Source: Porphyra umbilicalis
Taxonomy: Eukaryota; Rhodophyta; Bangiophyceae; Bangiales; Bangiaceae
Assembly: GCA_002049455.2 (NCBI GenBank)
Contig: KV919011.1
Location: forward strand, 54,673 to 118,672
Direction: 5' to 3'
DNA: 64,000 nucleotides
Shown piece after piece: positions 22,241-32,900 of this stretch (the first letter of the stretch is position 1; each line of letters begins with the position of its first letter). Below the pieces are notes generated by a model. That model ran no database searches, was not told the origin of the DNA, and saw only the letters and a program-made list of their open reading frames with translations. The translations under genes were made by a program, and so were the position numbers.

Positions 22241-23371
22241 TCAGGCCCTTAACTCGGGGCTTTCCCGCGGAGTTACTAGTCCCAGGGAAGTCTCGAAGTC
22301 GCGGTTATGGTTGGTGAGCCACGGGGTGATCACAAGTGGATCGCCACCGGAACGATTCGAAATATGTGTCAGTGGGACATATTTCTCTCGTGAGAGCCAG
22401 CGGCCTTTTCGGACTGAACGAATTCGACTGCCCATGACGCCAGTGCACGTGTCCCCTCGTGACTGGGAGGGATCTGGCTTCCCAAGTGTGGGGGCCATGT
22501 GTCCGGCCGTCACACTGACGCGGTAGATGTGACGTGGGCTGATGTCAGGGAGGTTCACACGCTCCGCTGCCGGCGCTCGCCCATGTCGACGCAAGACGTA
22601 GTTCCCGTATGTGTGGGTCTCGACCACAGAGACAAGGCACACGTTGCCAACCGCTTGGCGTAGCACGGCATTCTCACGTCGGTGCTCAGGGTTGGTGGCG
22701 CGTTACAGAAGAATGATGACTCTTCGAGGAACCCCGAGTCGGCACAACAAGCGGTCGACCGTACTCTTGGACGCCCTGAGGTTGGCATACTCAGGGACCG
22801 GCCGCATTGCTGTCATCATGGCTACGTGCTCCCGTGACAACGCCAAGGGATGTTCGCGGACCAGCACCAGGATGGCACGTAGAAGGGTGTCTTTCTCCCA
22901 GGATAAGTACTCATGACGATTCTCTCGCTCGGGGACACGCTACATGCTCTTGCTGGTACGACAGTACCGCAGCCAATGTTCAAGCTGCTCGAATCGCACA
23001 CCAATGACGGCTGATACCTTGTACCGACATACCTTGTGGTTGACTATCGCAACTGCGGCGTAACGCAGCCCAGGAGGGTACACTGCTGGATCGCTGGTCT
23101 TCCAGGAGCCTTCAACCCTCACCCGAACGCCGATCTTCACGACTTGCACCGCTTTGGTTACTAGCACGATCACAGCCGCCTGCTTTCTGACCCTCAAAAT
23201 CACTGCCGTCCTGCCCTCAACCACCGCTACCACGAACACCTCGGCACTCACCGCCACGACCGCCACCGAGGCGCCTCCGACAAACAGAAGCACCACCGTC
23301 TTGTCGCGGACCGCTGTGACCCCCACCGCTTTGCCCGACACCACAAGAGCATGGCCTCTCCCCGAACGCAA
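22241..23371 (-). pseudogene. Decayed IS630/Tc1-like transposase
   Basis: One minus-strand frame runs from 23371 to 22241, interrupted only by TAG at 22940-22942 and TAA at 22703-22705. It encodes a Val-rich head, FEQLEHWLRYCRTSKSM, a helix-turn-helix-like region (SKSTVDRLLCRLGVPRR), then SVVETHTYGNYVLRRHGRAP, which resembles the first catalytic block of IS630/Tc1 transposases (usually D-E at the position read V-E here). The C-terminal third is not recognised and no second catalytic Asp is evident. Family assignment is tentative; a gag-like or other DDE protein is possible. Confidence 0.4.
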
Positions 23372-23394
23372 AGGAATGCCAATGCCGTTGATCT

Positions 23395-23440
23395 GTCTCT
23401 TCGCGACGCTTTAGGAACTCCCCTCTGGGTTGGGGCATAA
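23395..23440. repeat. Left part of a split MULE-type MITE
   Basis: CTCTTCGCGACGC and GGGTTGGGGC followed by ATAA match the interior of the intact MITE at 35075-35454 (reverse strand). The match resumes at 28048, showing that the two TIR elements between were inserted into this repeat. Confidence 0.65.
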
Positions 23441-24704
23441 GAGCAAGCCCAGTGGTGCGGATTTTGCGACGCAATCGATCGCAAACGTCAGTTTTAGGTG
23501 AAGGGCACGTTCCCAGAGGTAGTTCCCTAAAAGTGCGGACCGCCCCTGAGAGCAGGTATGCGTCAGATCCTTCCCTAACCAGGCCATTTGCGATCGAATA
23601 TGGCCTATACTGTGCTTTGCGTCAGTCCATTGCCACCATTGGCAGTTCGAAAGCGCGAATATTGATCAGATGAAGGCAACGCCATCGTGACAGCGCGCAC
23701 GGGGGCTGTGGTCGACCTGGCGAGCGATGGCGGCTCCTGCGGACGGATCGCTGCGTCTGGCCGGCGGCGTGGGATTCTGCGGTGGCTGGCAGGATGAAAG
23801 TGTGAAAGCTGTGTCAAGCCACCGAAGGAGGCGAGCATTTCGGACTGAAAGTCCTAACCTAGCACTTGGATCCTCCGGCATGCTTCCCGCACCGCTGGGT
23901 TCCTGCCAACGCCACCTATCCGTTTGACCCCAATCTTTAGCAACTCGCCCACTGGGAAGGCTTAATCCTATCCCCCACAGAAGAAATGAATATGGCTCAG
24001 CTCGGGGGACACTCACGAGGTCAGCGGTCTTCTCCGTTTCTCCTGGGGCGTTCCTGTTCTCGTTCTGGAAAATGCACGTCAAAAACGACCTGCATCAGTC
24101 TTTGACACAATGCGTTTACATATACATATGCGGATCGCCTGGAAACGCACATTACAGTCACAAAAACTTACGCTTTTATCGAGTATTTGGCTTTCCGGGT
24201 CGGAGCACCGACACGATTATCTCGGTTTTCTGTCCCTTGAAGCGCCCCCCACCGCCCACTGGTTCCATCATGGCACTGGCGCAGTTGATTGAGCCCCGGT
24301 GCGGTTGGCTGTTGTCCCGCCACGCCCCCCCTCAGAACACTGGTCTCGGCATGGGGGGGGGGGGCTGTACGATTACCGACTGCGCCGCCCTCCTATTGTC
24401 GACAACGGGGGGGGGGCAGTGCGGCCTTCCAATGTCCCGCCTTCCCATCCCACGAGTGGTTGCCAAGGGGCTAGAGTGAAAAGGCACGTGGAGAGAAACG
24501 AGTTCCTTGCTACATGCCCGAGGCAGCCTGGGCGGCCTGCAAAGCAACCACACGCCTCAAAATTTGCAGTGGAAGCGGATGTGTGGCCGCAGACGGACCG
24601 CGTGCACGTGCTGCCGCCGCACGACGCCGCAGTTTGGCAGCGAAGGGGCCGAGCATCCCCATCGCCCGAATTCTTGATGCCCCCTCACGCGCTGCGTCAA
24701 ACGC

Positions 24705-26245
24705 TCACTCCGCCCTCATATCACGTCGTGCAGCCGCCTGCACTGCCCGTATCTTGGCCGACTTATCTTGTTCCATCTGGGCGGCCAACAGCTTTCTCTC
24801 CTCAGCCTTAGCCTCGCGTGCGCGCTTGCCCGCCTCCTTGGCCTTCCTGGCCGCGGCTTTGGCGGCCGCCTCCCCCTCAAGGGCCGCCAATATCTCGGGC
24901 GCGATCATGACCGTACGACGGCCGGCAATCGACAGCGTCCCGTTGACAATCCGCGCGCACGTCATGTCCTTGAGCACCGAGGGGATGAGGCGACGCGTGA
25001 GCTTCTAGAGATTAACAATCGTGACCGGAGCTTCGGCGCCCTTGCTCAGCTCCTCCCCAGTCACAACCGTCGGGTCCAGCGGCCACATACCGACCCGCCG
25101 AAAAGCCGTCGTCAAGGCGGTCACCGTCAAAGCGTCCGATGCGGCCGCCGCAATACATCTCATCAACTACGGGGCGTTGAACTGCCGCCCAGCGTCTCGA
25201 CACTGGGTAGCAATCTCACGCACTCGAGACCGCAGCTTGGGCTGGTACCGTCCAAGCGCACTCTTATTGTCGAGCGGTTGCAATATATGCGACATCTGTG
25301 ACGGCTGCGCAATCACGTGCACATTTGCGCGCAGGAGGGTTAGAAAGCCGGCTTGAGAAAGGTGTACCTTGGCGCCGTCATGGGATAAAAGTTTATCCTC
25401 CTGTGGGTAGTAAGACCGCGCGAAAGCCGCAAAATGCTCCGCCCAAACGTCAAAGACGACCTTGTCAAACCCGGGCGGGGAGCGAGCCACACCACAGCCG
25501 CGTCGTTCAAAAACGAGACGAGCGCCTTCTCCTCCTTGATGCCCTCCGGCGACGTCTCTGTGACGACGCCGTGCCCGGCGACTCTGCCATCGACGACAAT
25601 GAAGTAGGAGGCGACCACGCCTGCAGCCTACACACAAAAAGCCGCCGTGCACGCGCCAGCCCCGGACGCAAAGGGCGGCAGCAGGACCTTCGGCTCTGTC
25701 ATCCCGACCTAGCCAATCACCTCGATACGCCCCGTCATCGCCGATGTCCGGGCGTGGATATGGGTTTTTTCCATGTTCCAAACTTGACGTGGGGACGTGA
25801 TTTTGAGGTCCCGGTACAGCAGCGACAGCAGGCCAAACCAGCGAGCCACAACCTCGGGTCTCGCGTTCCGCCCCCGTCCTTCTTCCAAGGAGCCGCCGCC
25901 GTACTTTCTCAAGTCCGGGTGGCGCCCGAGGAAGCACGTGACCCAGCTGCGGCCGGGCGTCAAATTGCTGTTGAAAAGGGCGCGAGCAGCCGCCTGCCGC
26001 TCCGTCGACATCTCGGACAGGTTGTCACCACAAACATTGCAGAGCGCCTCGGTGGACAGTCCTCGGCCAATCGTAGCGTTGATGATGAGGTACTTCACGA
26101 GCAGGGAATCCTCCTCGGGAGAAGAAAAAGGCTCGGGACCGCTCCGGCGGCTCACTCCTCTGTTTAGGATGAAGTAGCGGGCCTGAGCGTAAGACATCTT
26201 GAGGCGCTCGGCGAAGGCTTTGGTCGTCAGCTCTCGCCTTGGCAC
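24705..26245 (-). pseudogene. Pogo/Tigger-type DDE transposase
   Basis: From 26245: a helix-turn-helix N-terminus (LTTKAFAERLKMSYAQARYF), a CENP-B-like second domain (SPEEDSLLVKYLI, SWVTCFLGRHPDLRKYGG), then the DDE region. The first acidic motif is VWNMEKTHIHAR (normally N-M-D-E-T). The second is LLSHDGAKVHLS, followed by SQMSHILQPLDN with the third Asp, and TTAFRRVGMWPLDP near the C-terminus. A charged Lys/Ala/Arg coiled tail ends at TGA 24705-24707. Breaks: TAG at 25709-25711, 25628-25630, 25167-25169 and 25005-25007, and a frame change near 25475-25485. The altered first motif and stops indicate an inactive copy. Confidence 0.82.
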
Positions 26246-26329
26246 ACGAGACGCAGTCCCGCGAGCCTAGCTTCGTGGAGGTCTGCGGCGCCAGCGTCCG
26301 TCGCCAAGCTCCCGACCGGTGGCATGGCG

Positions 26330-26420
26330 GCACAAAGGGGGGGGGGGGGGGGCGGGGGGGCAGACACAGGAAGAACCTTTTGCAGCGGGGAGAGGGGGGC
26401 TCACTGGCCCAATGGGCGTG
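26330..26420. repeat. Poly-G and G-rich tract
   Basis: A 14-G run with a second interrupted run, upstream of the pogo-like transposase and inside its transposon. Confidence 0.7.
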
Positions 26421-26994
26421 ACAGTGGGGTGGAGGGGTGGGGAGGAGGGAATGGGTCCTCAACCGGCGTGGGAAAGGACTACCTCGCCACGGGGCGGCGA
26501 GCACGCGGCGCCACTGGCGCTGGGAAGGCTGAAAGAGCGAGCAAGGTGGTCGCATCGCCGATGAGGACGGTCCCCACCGCCAAACAATGCATCAGATCGG
26601 TCACGAGACGCTGTATTTAACATTAATTTGAGCCTCGCGAGCGCGCCCTTTTTTTCTTGAGGGCGGCCTCGTGAGGTGCTCAAGGCTCCTTCGCAGGGGT
26701 TCTACACACGGCGGGAAAGCTCTTGAGTTGGCGCGTTCAACAGTGTGCATCGCTTTTTCGGTTCTCGTTTGGTTGCTTTCTGAAAAATGCCGCAGTCAGC
26801 GAGGTGACGCTTTTTCTGGTGCCTCGGCGCGCTACTTCATATGTAAACACTGTGGGGTTTCCGCACAAGCCCAATTTGCCAAAGACTGGCACAGTTGTCA
26901 AAGACTGGGGTCAGACGGATATACTAACGGTTATGGCAGTCCACTCCGAGTCATCCACGTTTCTGTTCGAAGATCGTATAGCATGCGTTTGCGG

Positions 26995-27034
26995 CGCACC
27001 GCTGGGCTTGCTATAATAGCAAGCCCAGCGGTGC
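26995..27034. repeat. 39-bp perfect hairpin formed by abutting TIRs
   Basis: The right TIR of one element and the left TIR of the next meet head to head around TAA. They form 19-base arms (GCACCGCTGGGCTTGCTAT and its complement) with a one-base centre. Confidence 0.85.
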
Positions 27035-28047
27035 GGATCCTGCACCAAACTATAGTGCAACACCAAATTATGGTGCGGAAGGGTGCCCAGCGGTAAGATT
27101 TATAGTGCACGATCCGCACCAAGTGTTAGGATGGTGTCGATCCGACACCATAATCCGGTGGTTTGGTGTCAGATCTGCACCATCCCAACGTTTGGTGCAG
27201 CGTATGGGGGAAACCCCCATTCGGAAAGAGTCAAATCATTGGAATGTGACCAAACATTGTGCATGATTGCGTGCCACGACGCTCGCCAAGTGTCCAAGTT
27301 CCTCCCTGCAACATCATATTTGACTGCCACATTGATAGTCCAGCAGGCCTTCACAGGTCGACAGGGCAGGTCATGGCAGCGGCATGATTGAAAATTGTGC
27401 TTTTCAACTCATCATGTCCTCGTAGACTCCGTGTCCGAGCAGAAGGACGCCGACGACACCGTCGCAGCCCCACAAAGTGCCACTGTCCTGCCTCGTCAAC
27501 GTGCGGCGAGCTCTCATAGCCATCGTCCGCCATGAAGCCAACTGTCAAGAAGGTGGTCGACCCGGGGCGTGATTTGGGGTAGTCTCCTCCTGAGTTGCTC
27601 GCCTTCACTGACACGGCCCCCCTCGTGCTCCATGATGCTACCGTTAGGGGCGGCCGAACAGCGACCGCGCTACAGCGGCGCAATCGTATTCGTTTTGCGG
27701 CTTGTGCGCCACCTGCGGCGAGCTCCGAGCCGGCGTCCGGGGGCAGCCTCGACCAGCGTCGCTGAGGGGGACGCACTGCTCGGGTCTGTATAGTGCGGTG
27801 GCACACCATCAAGGCCTCCTGCATGGTGTAGAAGCAGGCCAGTGGACGGATGGAAATGATACAATTGCATGGAAGGTGTACAATAGATGCGACCATTCCA
27901 GCACAACATTCCGCGTTATGGTGCGCGCACCGCTGGAGCACAACGATTGTCGGCTGCACCATAGTATAGCGGAGCCACTCACATCGCGCCACGAATCCAG
28001 CACAAATCACCATATTATGGTGTTGGTGCGCACCGCTGAGCTTGCTC
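27017..28047. mobile_element. 1.03-kb TIR element abutting the pogo-like transposon
   Basis: TIRs of the same family as the neighbour (TAGCAAGCCCAGCGGTGCG left; GAGCAAGCTCAGCGGTGCG right, read inward) are flanked by TAA at 27014-27016 and 28048-28050. Both subterminal regions are dense in TGGTGC/GCACCA motifs. A minus-strand open frame at 27351-28013 (220 aa) has no recognised domain. Short size and the lack of a transposase suggest a non-autonomous relative. Confidence 0.75.
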
Positions 28048-28119
28048 TAAGGGGCGCATGACGCCCAAATGACGCCCTGGTAACGCCGTTAACGACGCCC
28101 TCAAAATCTGACTAACCCC
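28048..28119. repeat. Right part of a split MULE-type MITE
   Basis: GGGGCGCATGACGCCCAAAT followed by GACGCCCTGGT, TTAACGACGCCC and a terminal TGACTAACCCC align with the reverse complement of 35075-35160, including its AGGGTTGCTCAG end. The other half is at 23395-23440. Confidence 0.7.
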
Positions 28120-28517
28120 ACTCAAGAGCACGATGCTGGATTGCCGTTGCCGCACGAGACTTGTTCACTTAGTGAAGCGCACTTCTGTCTTCGGCAAGCT
28201 TCTAACAAATACAAACAACATAAGTGTATTTCTGAACACGCTCTTGGCTAATTGCCAGTCAATATCACAGGATAGCAAGTAGCCACCCAATCTCGCACCG
28301 TCGCCAGAGCTCCCGCGGCGAACGGAGCCGTCAACGAGCAAGCCATTTCTCCCAGCCGACACCACCATCAACACCCGCACCCCCACCCCCGGCACCACCC
28401 TCGCGTTGGTCTGTGGTCCCCGCCACTGCCCTACCGTCCCTCTACTTTCCTGCTCGCACCTCGTCCCCTCTGCACGGACCCCTATAGCTCCATTGCGCAC
28501 CCCCCTTCCACTTCGCC

Positions 28518-29201
28518 ATGGCCGCGTTTGCGACCACCGCCGTACCGGTCTGTGGCATGTTTGGCGCCACCCCCTCTGCGGCTGTCACTCCCTGCTGTGG
28601 CCGGCCCGCTCTGCCCACCGTGGCGGCACCTCCGCGGCGTGCGGCTTTGAGGATGGATGGCCTGGGCAACCCTGCCAACCTATCGGGCAAAGCGGCCGTC
28701 ATTGAGACGGTGGAGGAGCTGCTGAAGGACACTGAATTTCTCTTCTCCGCCCCGCTACCGGGCTTGACGGTGTCGCAGGTGGCGGAGCTGAAGAACTCAT
28801 TGCCAGAGGTGACTAAGGTGATGACCGTGAAGAACACCCTGATGCGCAAGGCCATTGCCGGCACCCCGTTTGATGTTGCGGAGCCCCTGACGGCGGGCAG
28901 CAACATGTGGTTCTTTGTGAAAGGGGACATCAAGGAGTCGGTAGCGCCCCTCAAGGCCTTCTCCAAGACGTACAAGCTCAAGGAGTTTGGGCCGCTGGGC
29001 GGCGTCCTGGAGGGCGAGGTGTTTGACAACAAGGGCGTGCTGGCCGTTTCGGAAATGCCGACCAAGAAGGAGCTGTACGGCCAAATTGCGTTCCTCATTC
29101 AAGCTGTGCCCACCAAGCTCGCCAAGTCTGTCAAGGCCGTGCCGACCAAGCTCGGCCGTGCCATCAAGCTCGCGAAGTGCCCAGACGAGGAGTCGGCCTA
29201 G
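28518..29201 (+). CDS. rpl10: Plastid ribosomal protein uL10c (L10), nuclear-encoded
   Basis: A 227-aa intronless gene starts at 28518 (gccATGGcc) and ends with TAG at 29199-29201. Residues 1-45 are rich in Ala/Pro/Thr/Arg with few acids, as in a plastid transit peptide. The mature part carries the bacterial-type L10 fold: SGKAAVIETVEELLKDTEFL, LTVSQVAELKNSLPEVTKVM, VKNTLMRKAI and GSNMWFFVKGD, then FGPLGGVLEGEVFDNKGV. L10 forms the base of the L7/L12 stalk that recruits translation factors. The short C-terminal helix that binds L12 dimers is represented by the region after LAVSEMPTKKELYGQ. Gene symbol given by family; the bacterial name is rplJ. Its 3' end faces that of the PI4K gene. Confidence 0.93.
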   Translation: MAAFATTAVPVCGMFGATPSAAVTPCCGRPALPTVAAPPRRAALRMDGLGNPANLSGKAAVIETVEELLKDTEFLFSAPLPGLTVSQVAELKNSLPEVTKVMTVKNTLMRKAIAGTPFDVAEPLTAGSNMWFFVKGDIKESVAPLKAFSKTYKLKEFGPLGGVLEGEVFDNKGVLAVSEMPTKKELYGQIAFLIQAVPTKLAKSVKAVPTKLGRAIKLAKCPDEESA

Positions 29202-29933
29202 GCGGCCGTGGCGGTGGCGGCGGCACCAGCGGTTGGGGCGAGGCGGGCGTCCGGGCGGGGACACTAGGCGTGCAGGGTGTAGCTTGTGTTTTTTTTTCTG
29301 TTGGCTGTCCCGGCGAGGGCGCGCGCGGCGTGCGGTTTGTGGCGGCTGGTTTTGGGTGGAGCGGGCCGCGTGGGTGCCGCGTCCGTGTTGAACAATCGCT
29401 CGAGGTTTTGTTGTGGCTGGACACCGGTTTTGCTGTGTCACCCGCGTCGACGCGTAGTTCATGTCCCTCAGCCGCGTGTCTGGTTGCGTACATATCGAGC
29501 GATTGTCCTCGCACCTCTGTTGTCGCGCTCATCGTATCTGCCAGACTGAATGGATTCCTCTGGCTAGTGAGTGCGTACCGAGAGCCCAACTTCGTTGTAG
29601 CGAAGACATCTTCAATGGCTCCTATTCTCTCATGAACGGGGCTGTCACCACATGGACATACATCAAGTCGTTGTCGCTGATCGTTCCTTCCTATCCCCGA
29701 TGCAGTTTTTGTCGCTTGCCTTTTTGTTGTATGACGGACACACGAGTCTCGTTTCCAGACGCCACCCAACGTCCACCCTACACTCCAAACGTCCACACTT
29801 GCACACCCTAAGCTCCCAACATCTCGCATACGTTGGACCCGCACCACAACAACACCGTGTTAGACACCAGACCACCTGGTGCATCCGCCCGCGCCCCTCT
29901 CCACATCACCATCCTCGTGACGCCCGAACCGCC
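29202..29933. other. Convergent 3' intergenic region
   Basis: About 730 bp between the stops of the uL10c and PI4K genes, shared by their 3' UTRs. T-rich stretches at 29288-29300 are seen, but no canonical polyadenylation signal was identified and there is no other gene. Confidence 0.5.
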
Positions 29934-32900
29934 TCACATGATGCCATTCGTCAGGTACTGGAAGCTGTCGTACAGCTTGCTCCGAGAGTTGCTGGTGCTC
30001 TCCGCAATCAGCCCCAGCACGTTGGAGACGCACTGGGACTCTGGGACGCCGAGAAAGAAGCGGCGGCGGAGGCCCTCAACCACCGCCAGCCCGCCGGTCA
30101 TGCACGGCATGGAGGTACCCTCGAGCATGATCTCCACCAGCGTCGTCAGCCGGTCCGAGTGCTTGCGTGCGGCAAGGAAGCCAAGCACGCACAACTCTCG
30201 GAAGTAGCGGCAACCAGGCGTATCGGCAAAGCCCGCCGAGTCGGCCGCGCCCGGCCGCCCGGCCAAGACGTCGATAAACTCGTCGGTGAGCTTGAAGGGC
30301 GCCGACTCAAACTTGATCGCCCCCGGCGAGTTGCTGAGGATGTAGCCGAAGTCAATATGTACAATCCGGCCGTTGGCGTCCAGCATGATGTTGCCATTGT
30401 GCCGGTCCTTGATCTGTAGCAAGTACGTCACCACCGAGTAGGCCGCCATGGACTGGATGAATCGCCGCTGGGCTTGGTGGAAGCCCTGCGTGCCCACCTT
30501 GCCGTACGCGCGCTCAAAGTAGTCAAGCAGCGACGAAAAGTTGGGTGTCCGCTTCTTGAGCACGTGCAACGACACCGCGTCTGCAATCGTCTCGATCAGC
30601 CCCGAGTCGGCGCTGACGCACATTACCGTGAATGGCCGCAGGTACAGGTCCAGGGACTCCTCCTTGAAGATGGCATCGAACTGAGCAATCAACTGGATGG
30701 CCAGCTGCTCCTGCCGCAGGTCGTCGCCGGCCTTGACGATGAAGGGCACCAGCTTGGCGCCATGCATTTTGCCAAATGGTGACGCGCGCAACACCCGCTC
30801 CTCCTTCCACGCCCACAGCTCGCCATACACAGCGAGCAGCGCGGCTTGCCGCGACTTGGCCGCATTCTCCGCCTCCTCCGCCGACAGACCTGCGTCGGTG
30901 GCCCGCAGCCCACCACCGCCATTGTCGTCAAACGGTTGCACCGACCGCGCCGATGCGGCGTACACTTGTTTGCGGACGTTGAACTTTAACCGCTCCGCCG
31001 GTGTCAGGTCCGCGCCGCTGCCCGAGGAGCTCGACCTGTGGATGGAGGTGGTGCTGCTCGACGGGGATGGCTCGGCCGCCGACGTCTTGTGCGTGGGTGT
31101 ACCCGCCCCCGACGGCGGCGGCGCCACCGCCACCGACGGCCGCCGCGAGAGGGCGGCAACGGTCACGCCCATGGCGGCCGCCTCCTGCGCGACAACTGCC
31201 ACTAGGTTACCTGGCGTGGCGGACGGCGGCACAGCAGCCTTGCCAGACGCGCCATTCCCCCCCACGCCGCCGCCTCCTGCCATACGCGTTTCGGCAATGA
31301 CGTGGTGGCAAAACAGGAAGGGATCCGCGCACAGCGCGGGCGTCTCAAGCACCTCGATGCATATCATGTAGGGTGCCCGCGTCCGCGAGTTGAGGATCGT
31401 TACCTCATCCGGGCTGACGCGGAGGATCCGAAGCGCTGCCTCAGAGGCGCGCGCCAGTGGCAGGTGCACTGACCGCAGGGCGGCGACCTCGCCCATCCTC
31501 GCTACCTCCCCCGCCGTCGGCACGGTGGCGTTGCCGAATGGTGACGCGACGGACGAAGACGAACCGGCCATCCGCGCGAGCAGCAGGTCGTTGATGCGGA
31601 GGAGACCCCGCCGCAGCTGGACGGCACGGGCCTCAACAGGGAGCTCCCGGAGGGTGAGCGACAGCTTGACAAACGCCTTGACAATTGTTAGCGTGTCATT
31701 GAAGTAGTCAAAGCGCTCCTGCTTCATGGTCAGCAAGGCCAGCGCATCGGCCGAGGAGGTGGCTTCGGGTGCAGGTGCGGCAGCGGCGGCGGCGGCGGCG
31801 GCGGCGCTGCCCTCGCTCGGCGTGCGGCCACCAGCGGACACGTCCGAAGCAGCACCCGCGTCCGCCGCCAGCGGTGGCGGACGGCCGTCCCGCGGCGTGG
31901 CCACGGCGGGTGGCGGCTCCAGCGCCCTGTCCGCCCTCTCTGCGTCGACGGGCACCTCAGCGACACGCGCTTCACGCGCCGCCGGCTCCTCGTGCAGGTC
32001 CTTGTCCGCCGGCACAACCGGCCCACCAGGGGGCGACAGCGCCTCTGAAGCGCTAGCTGCCGCACCCCCTCCCCCCCCCACCCCGCCACCATCGGCTGCG
32101 GCGTCCCGCTCCAGCGCCATCCGGTGGAGGTATGCTTCACGCTTGTCAGGCCGCACGACGCGTCTCCTGGCGGGTGCTGGGGGCCGCCGCGCCGACGCGG
32201 GCGTGCCTGAGCCATCCCCGCCGCCGTCTGCTGCGGCCGACGCGGCATCGGTGGCGCTCGCCGCCGCACCCGCGTCCGCCTCTGCTGCTCTCCGACGGCT
32301 CCCGCCGCCGCCGCTCGATGATCCCCGCCGCGACCGCTCCCGATCGGCGTCCCCCGCACCCTGACCGTCGCTTGCAGCCGCGCCCTCGTCATGGCCCGGC
32401 AACGCGCGGGCCACAGCCGCCCAGCCAGCGCGTGGCTCGGACGAGGAGCGGGTGTGGGAGCCACCCCCGCGGCGGGGAGACAATGGTGGCGACGCGGCAG
32501 CGTCGCGACTGACCGACGGGGAGCCCGCCGTCAACAGCGTGGCCGAGATAGGGGGGTGGTCACCCGCCGACCCAGACGCGGTGGCCGCAGACGCGGCCGC
32601 GCCGATCGGCGACGTTGGCCCGCCGACCGCCGACGCGGCGACCGTCGCGCCGTCGCGCGCGGCGGCGGCCAAAAAGCCAATGTGCGGCGACCCGTTGACT
32701 GCTGCCGTCTCGCAGCGGGTGCGAAGCAGCCGCGCACGCGCCTCGGCGTCTCGGTTCAGCTCCCGCACGGCATCGTCGACGGCGGCATGGAGAAACCAGT
32801 ACACCTGCAGCGCAAAGTGCATGCTATCCGCACACTTGTCCATGACGAACCGCTCCAGCGCCGGCGAATCCCGCGCGTGGTAGACGAGCAGGTTGCACAG

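Larger units (their letters stand above)
23441..27013. mobile_element. 3.57-kb TIR transposon carrying a pogo-like transposase
   Basis: The ends are GAGCAAGCCCAGTGGTGCG on the left and, read inward from the right, TAGCAAGCCCAGCGGTGCG. TAA flanks both sides (23438-23440 and 27014-27016). The transposase gene lies inside on the minus strand. The TAA is shared with the next element. Pogo elements usually duplicate TA, so the three-base form is noted as unusual. Sequences at 23460-24700 and 26250-26990 show no other gene. Confidence 0.8.

Noticed and set aside
8215-26245. UAG reassigned to glutamine in this genome
   Set aside because: Well-conserved genes in the same window (plastid uL10c, SNF1-type kinase, PsbQ'-like) end at TAG exactly where the proteins should end, so UAG is a normal stop here.
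31730-32464. 244-aa frame antisense-shifted within PI4K
   Set aside because: A shadow of the low-complexity middle of the PI4K gene in another frame.
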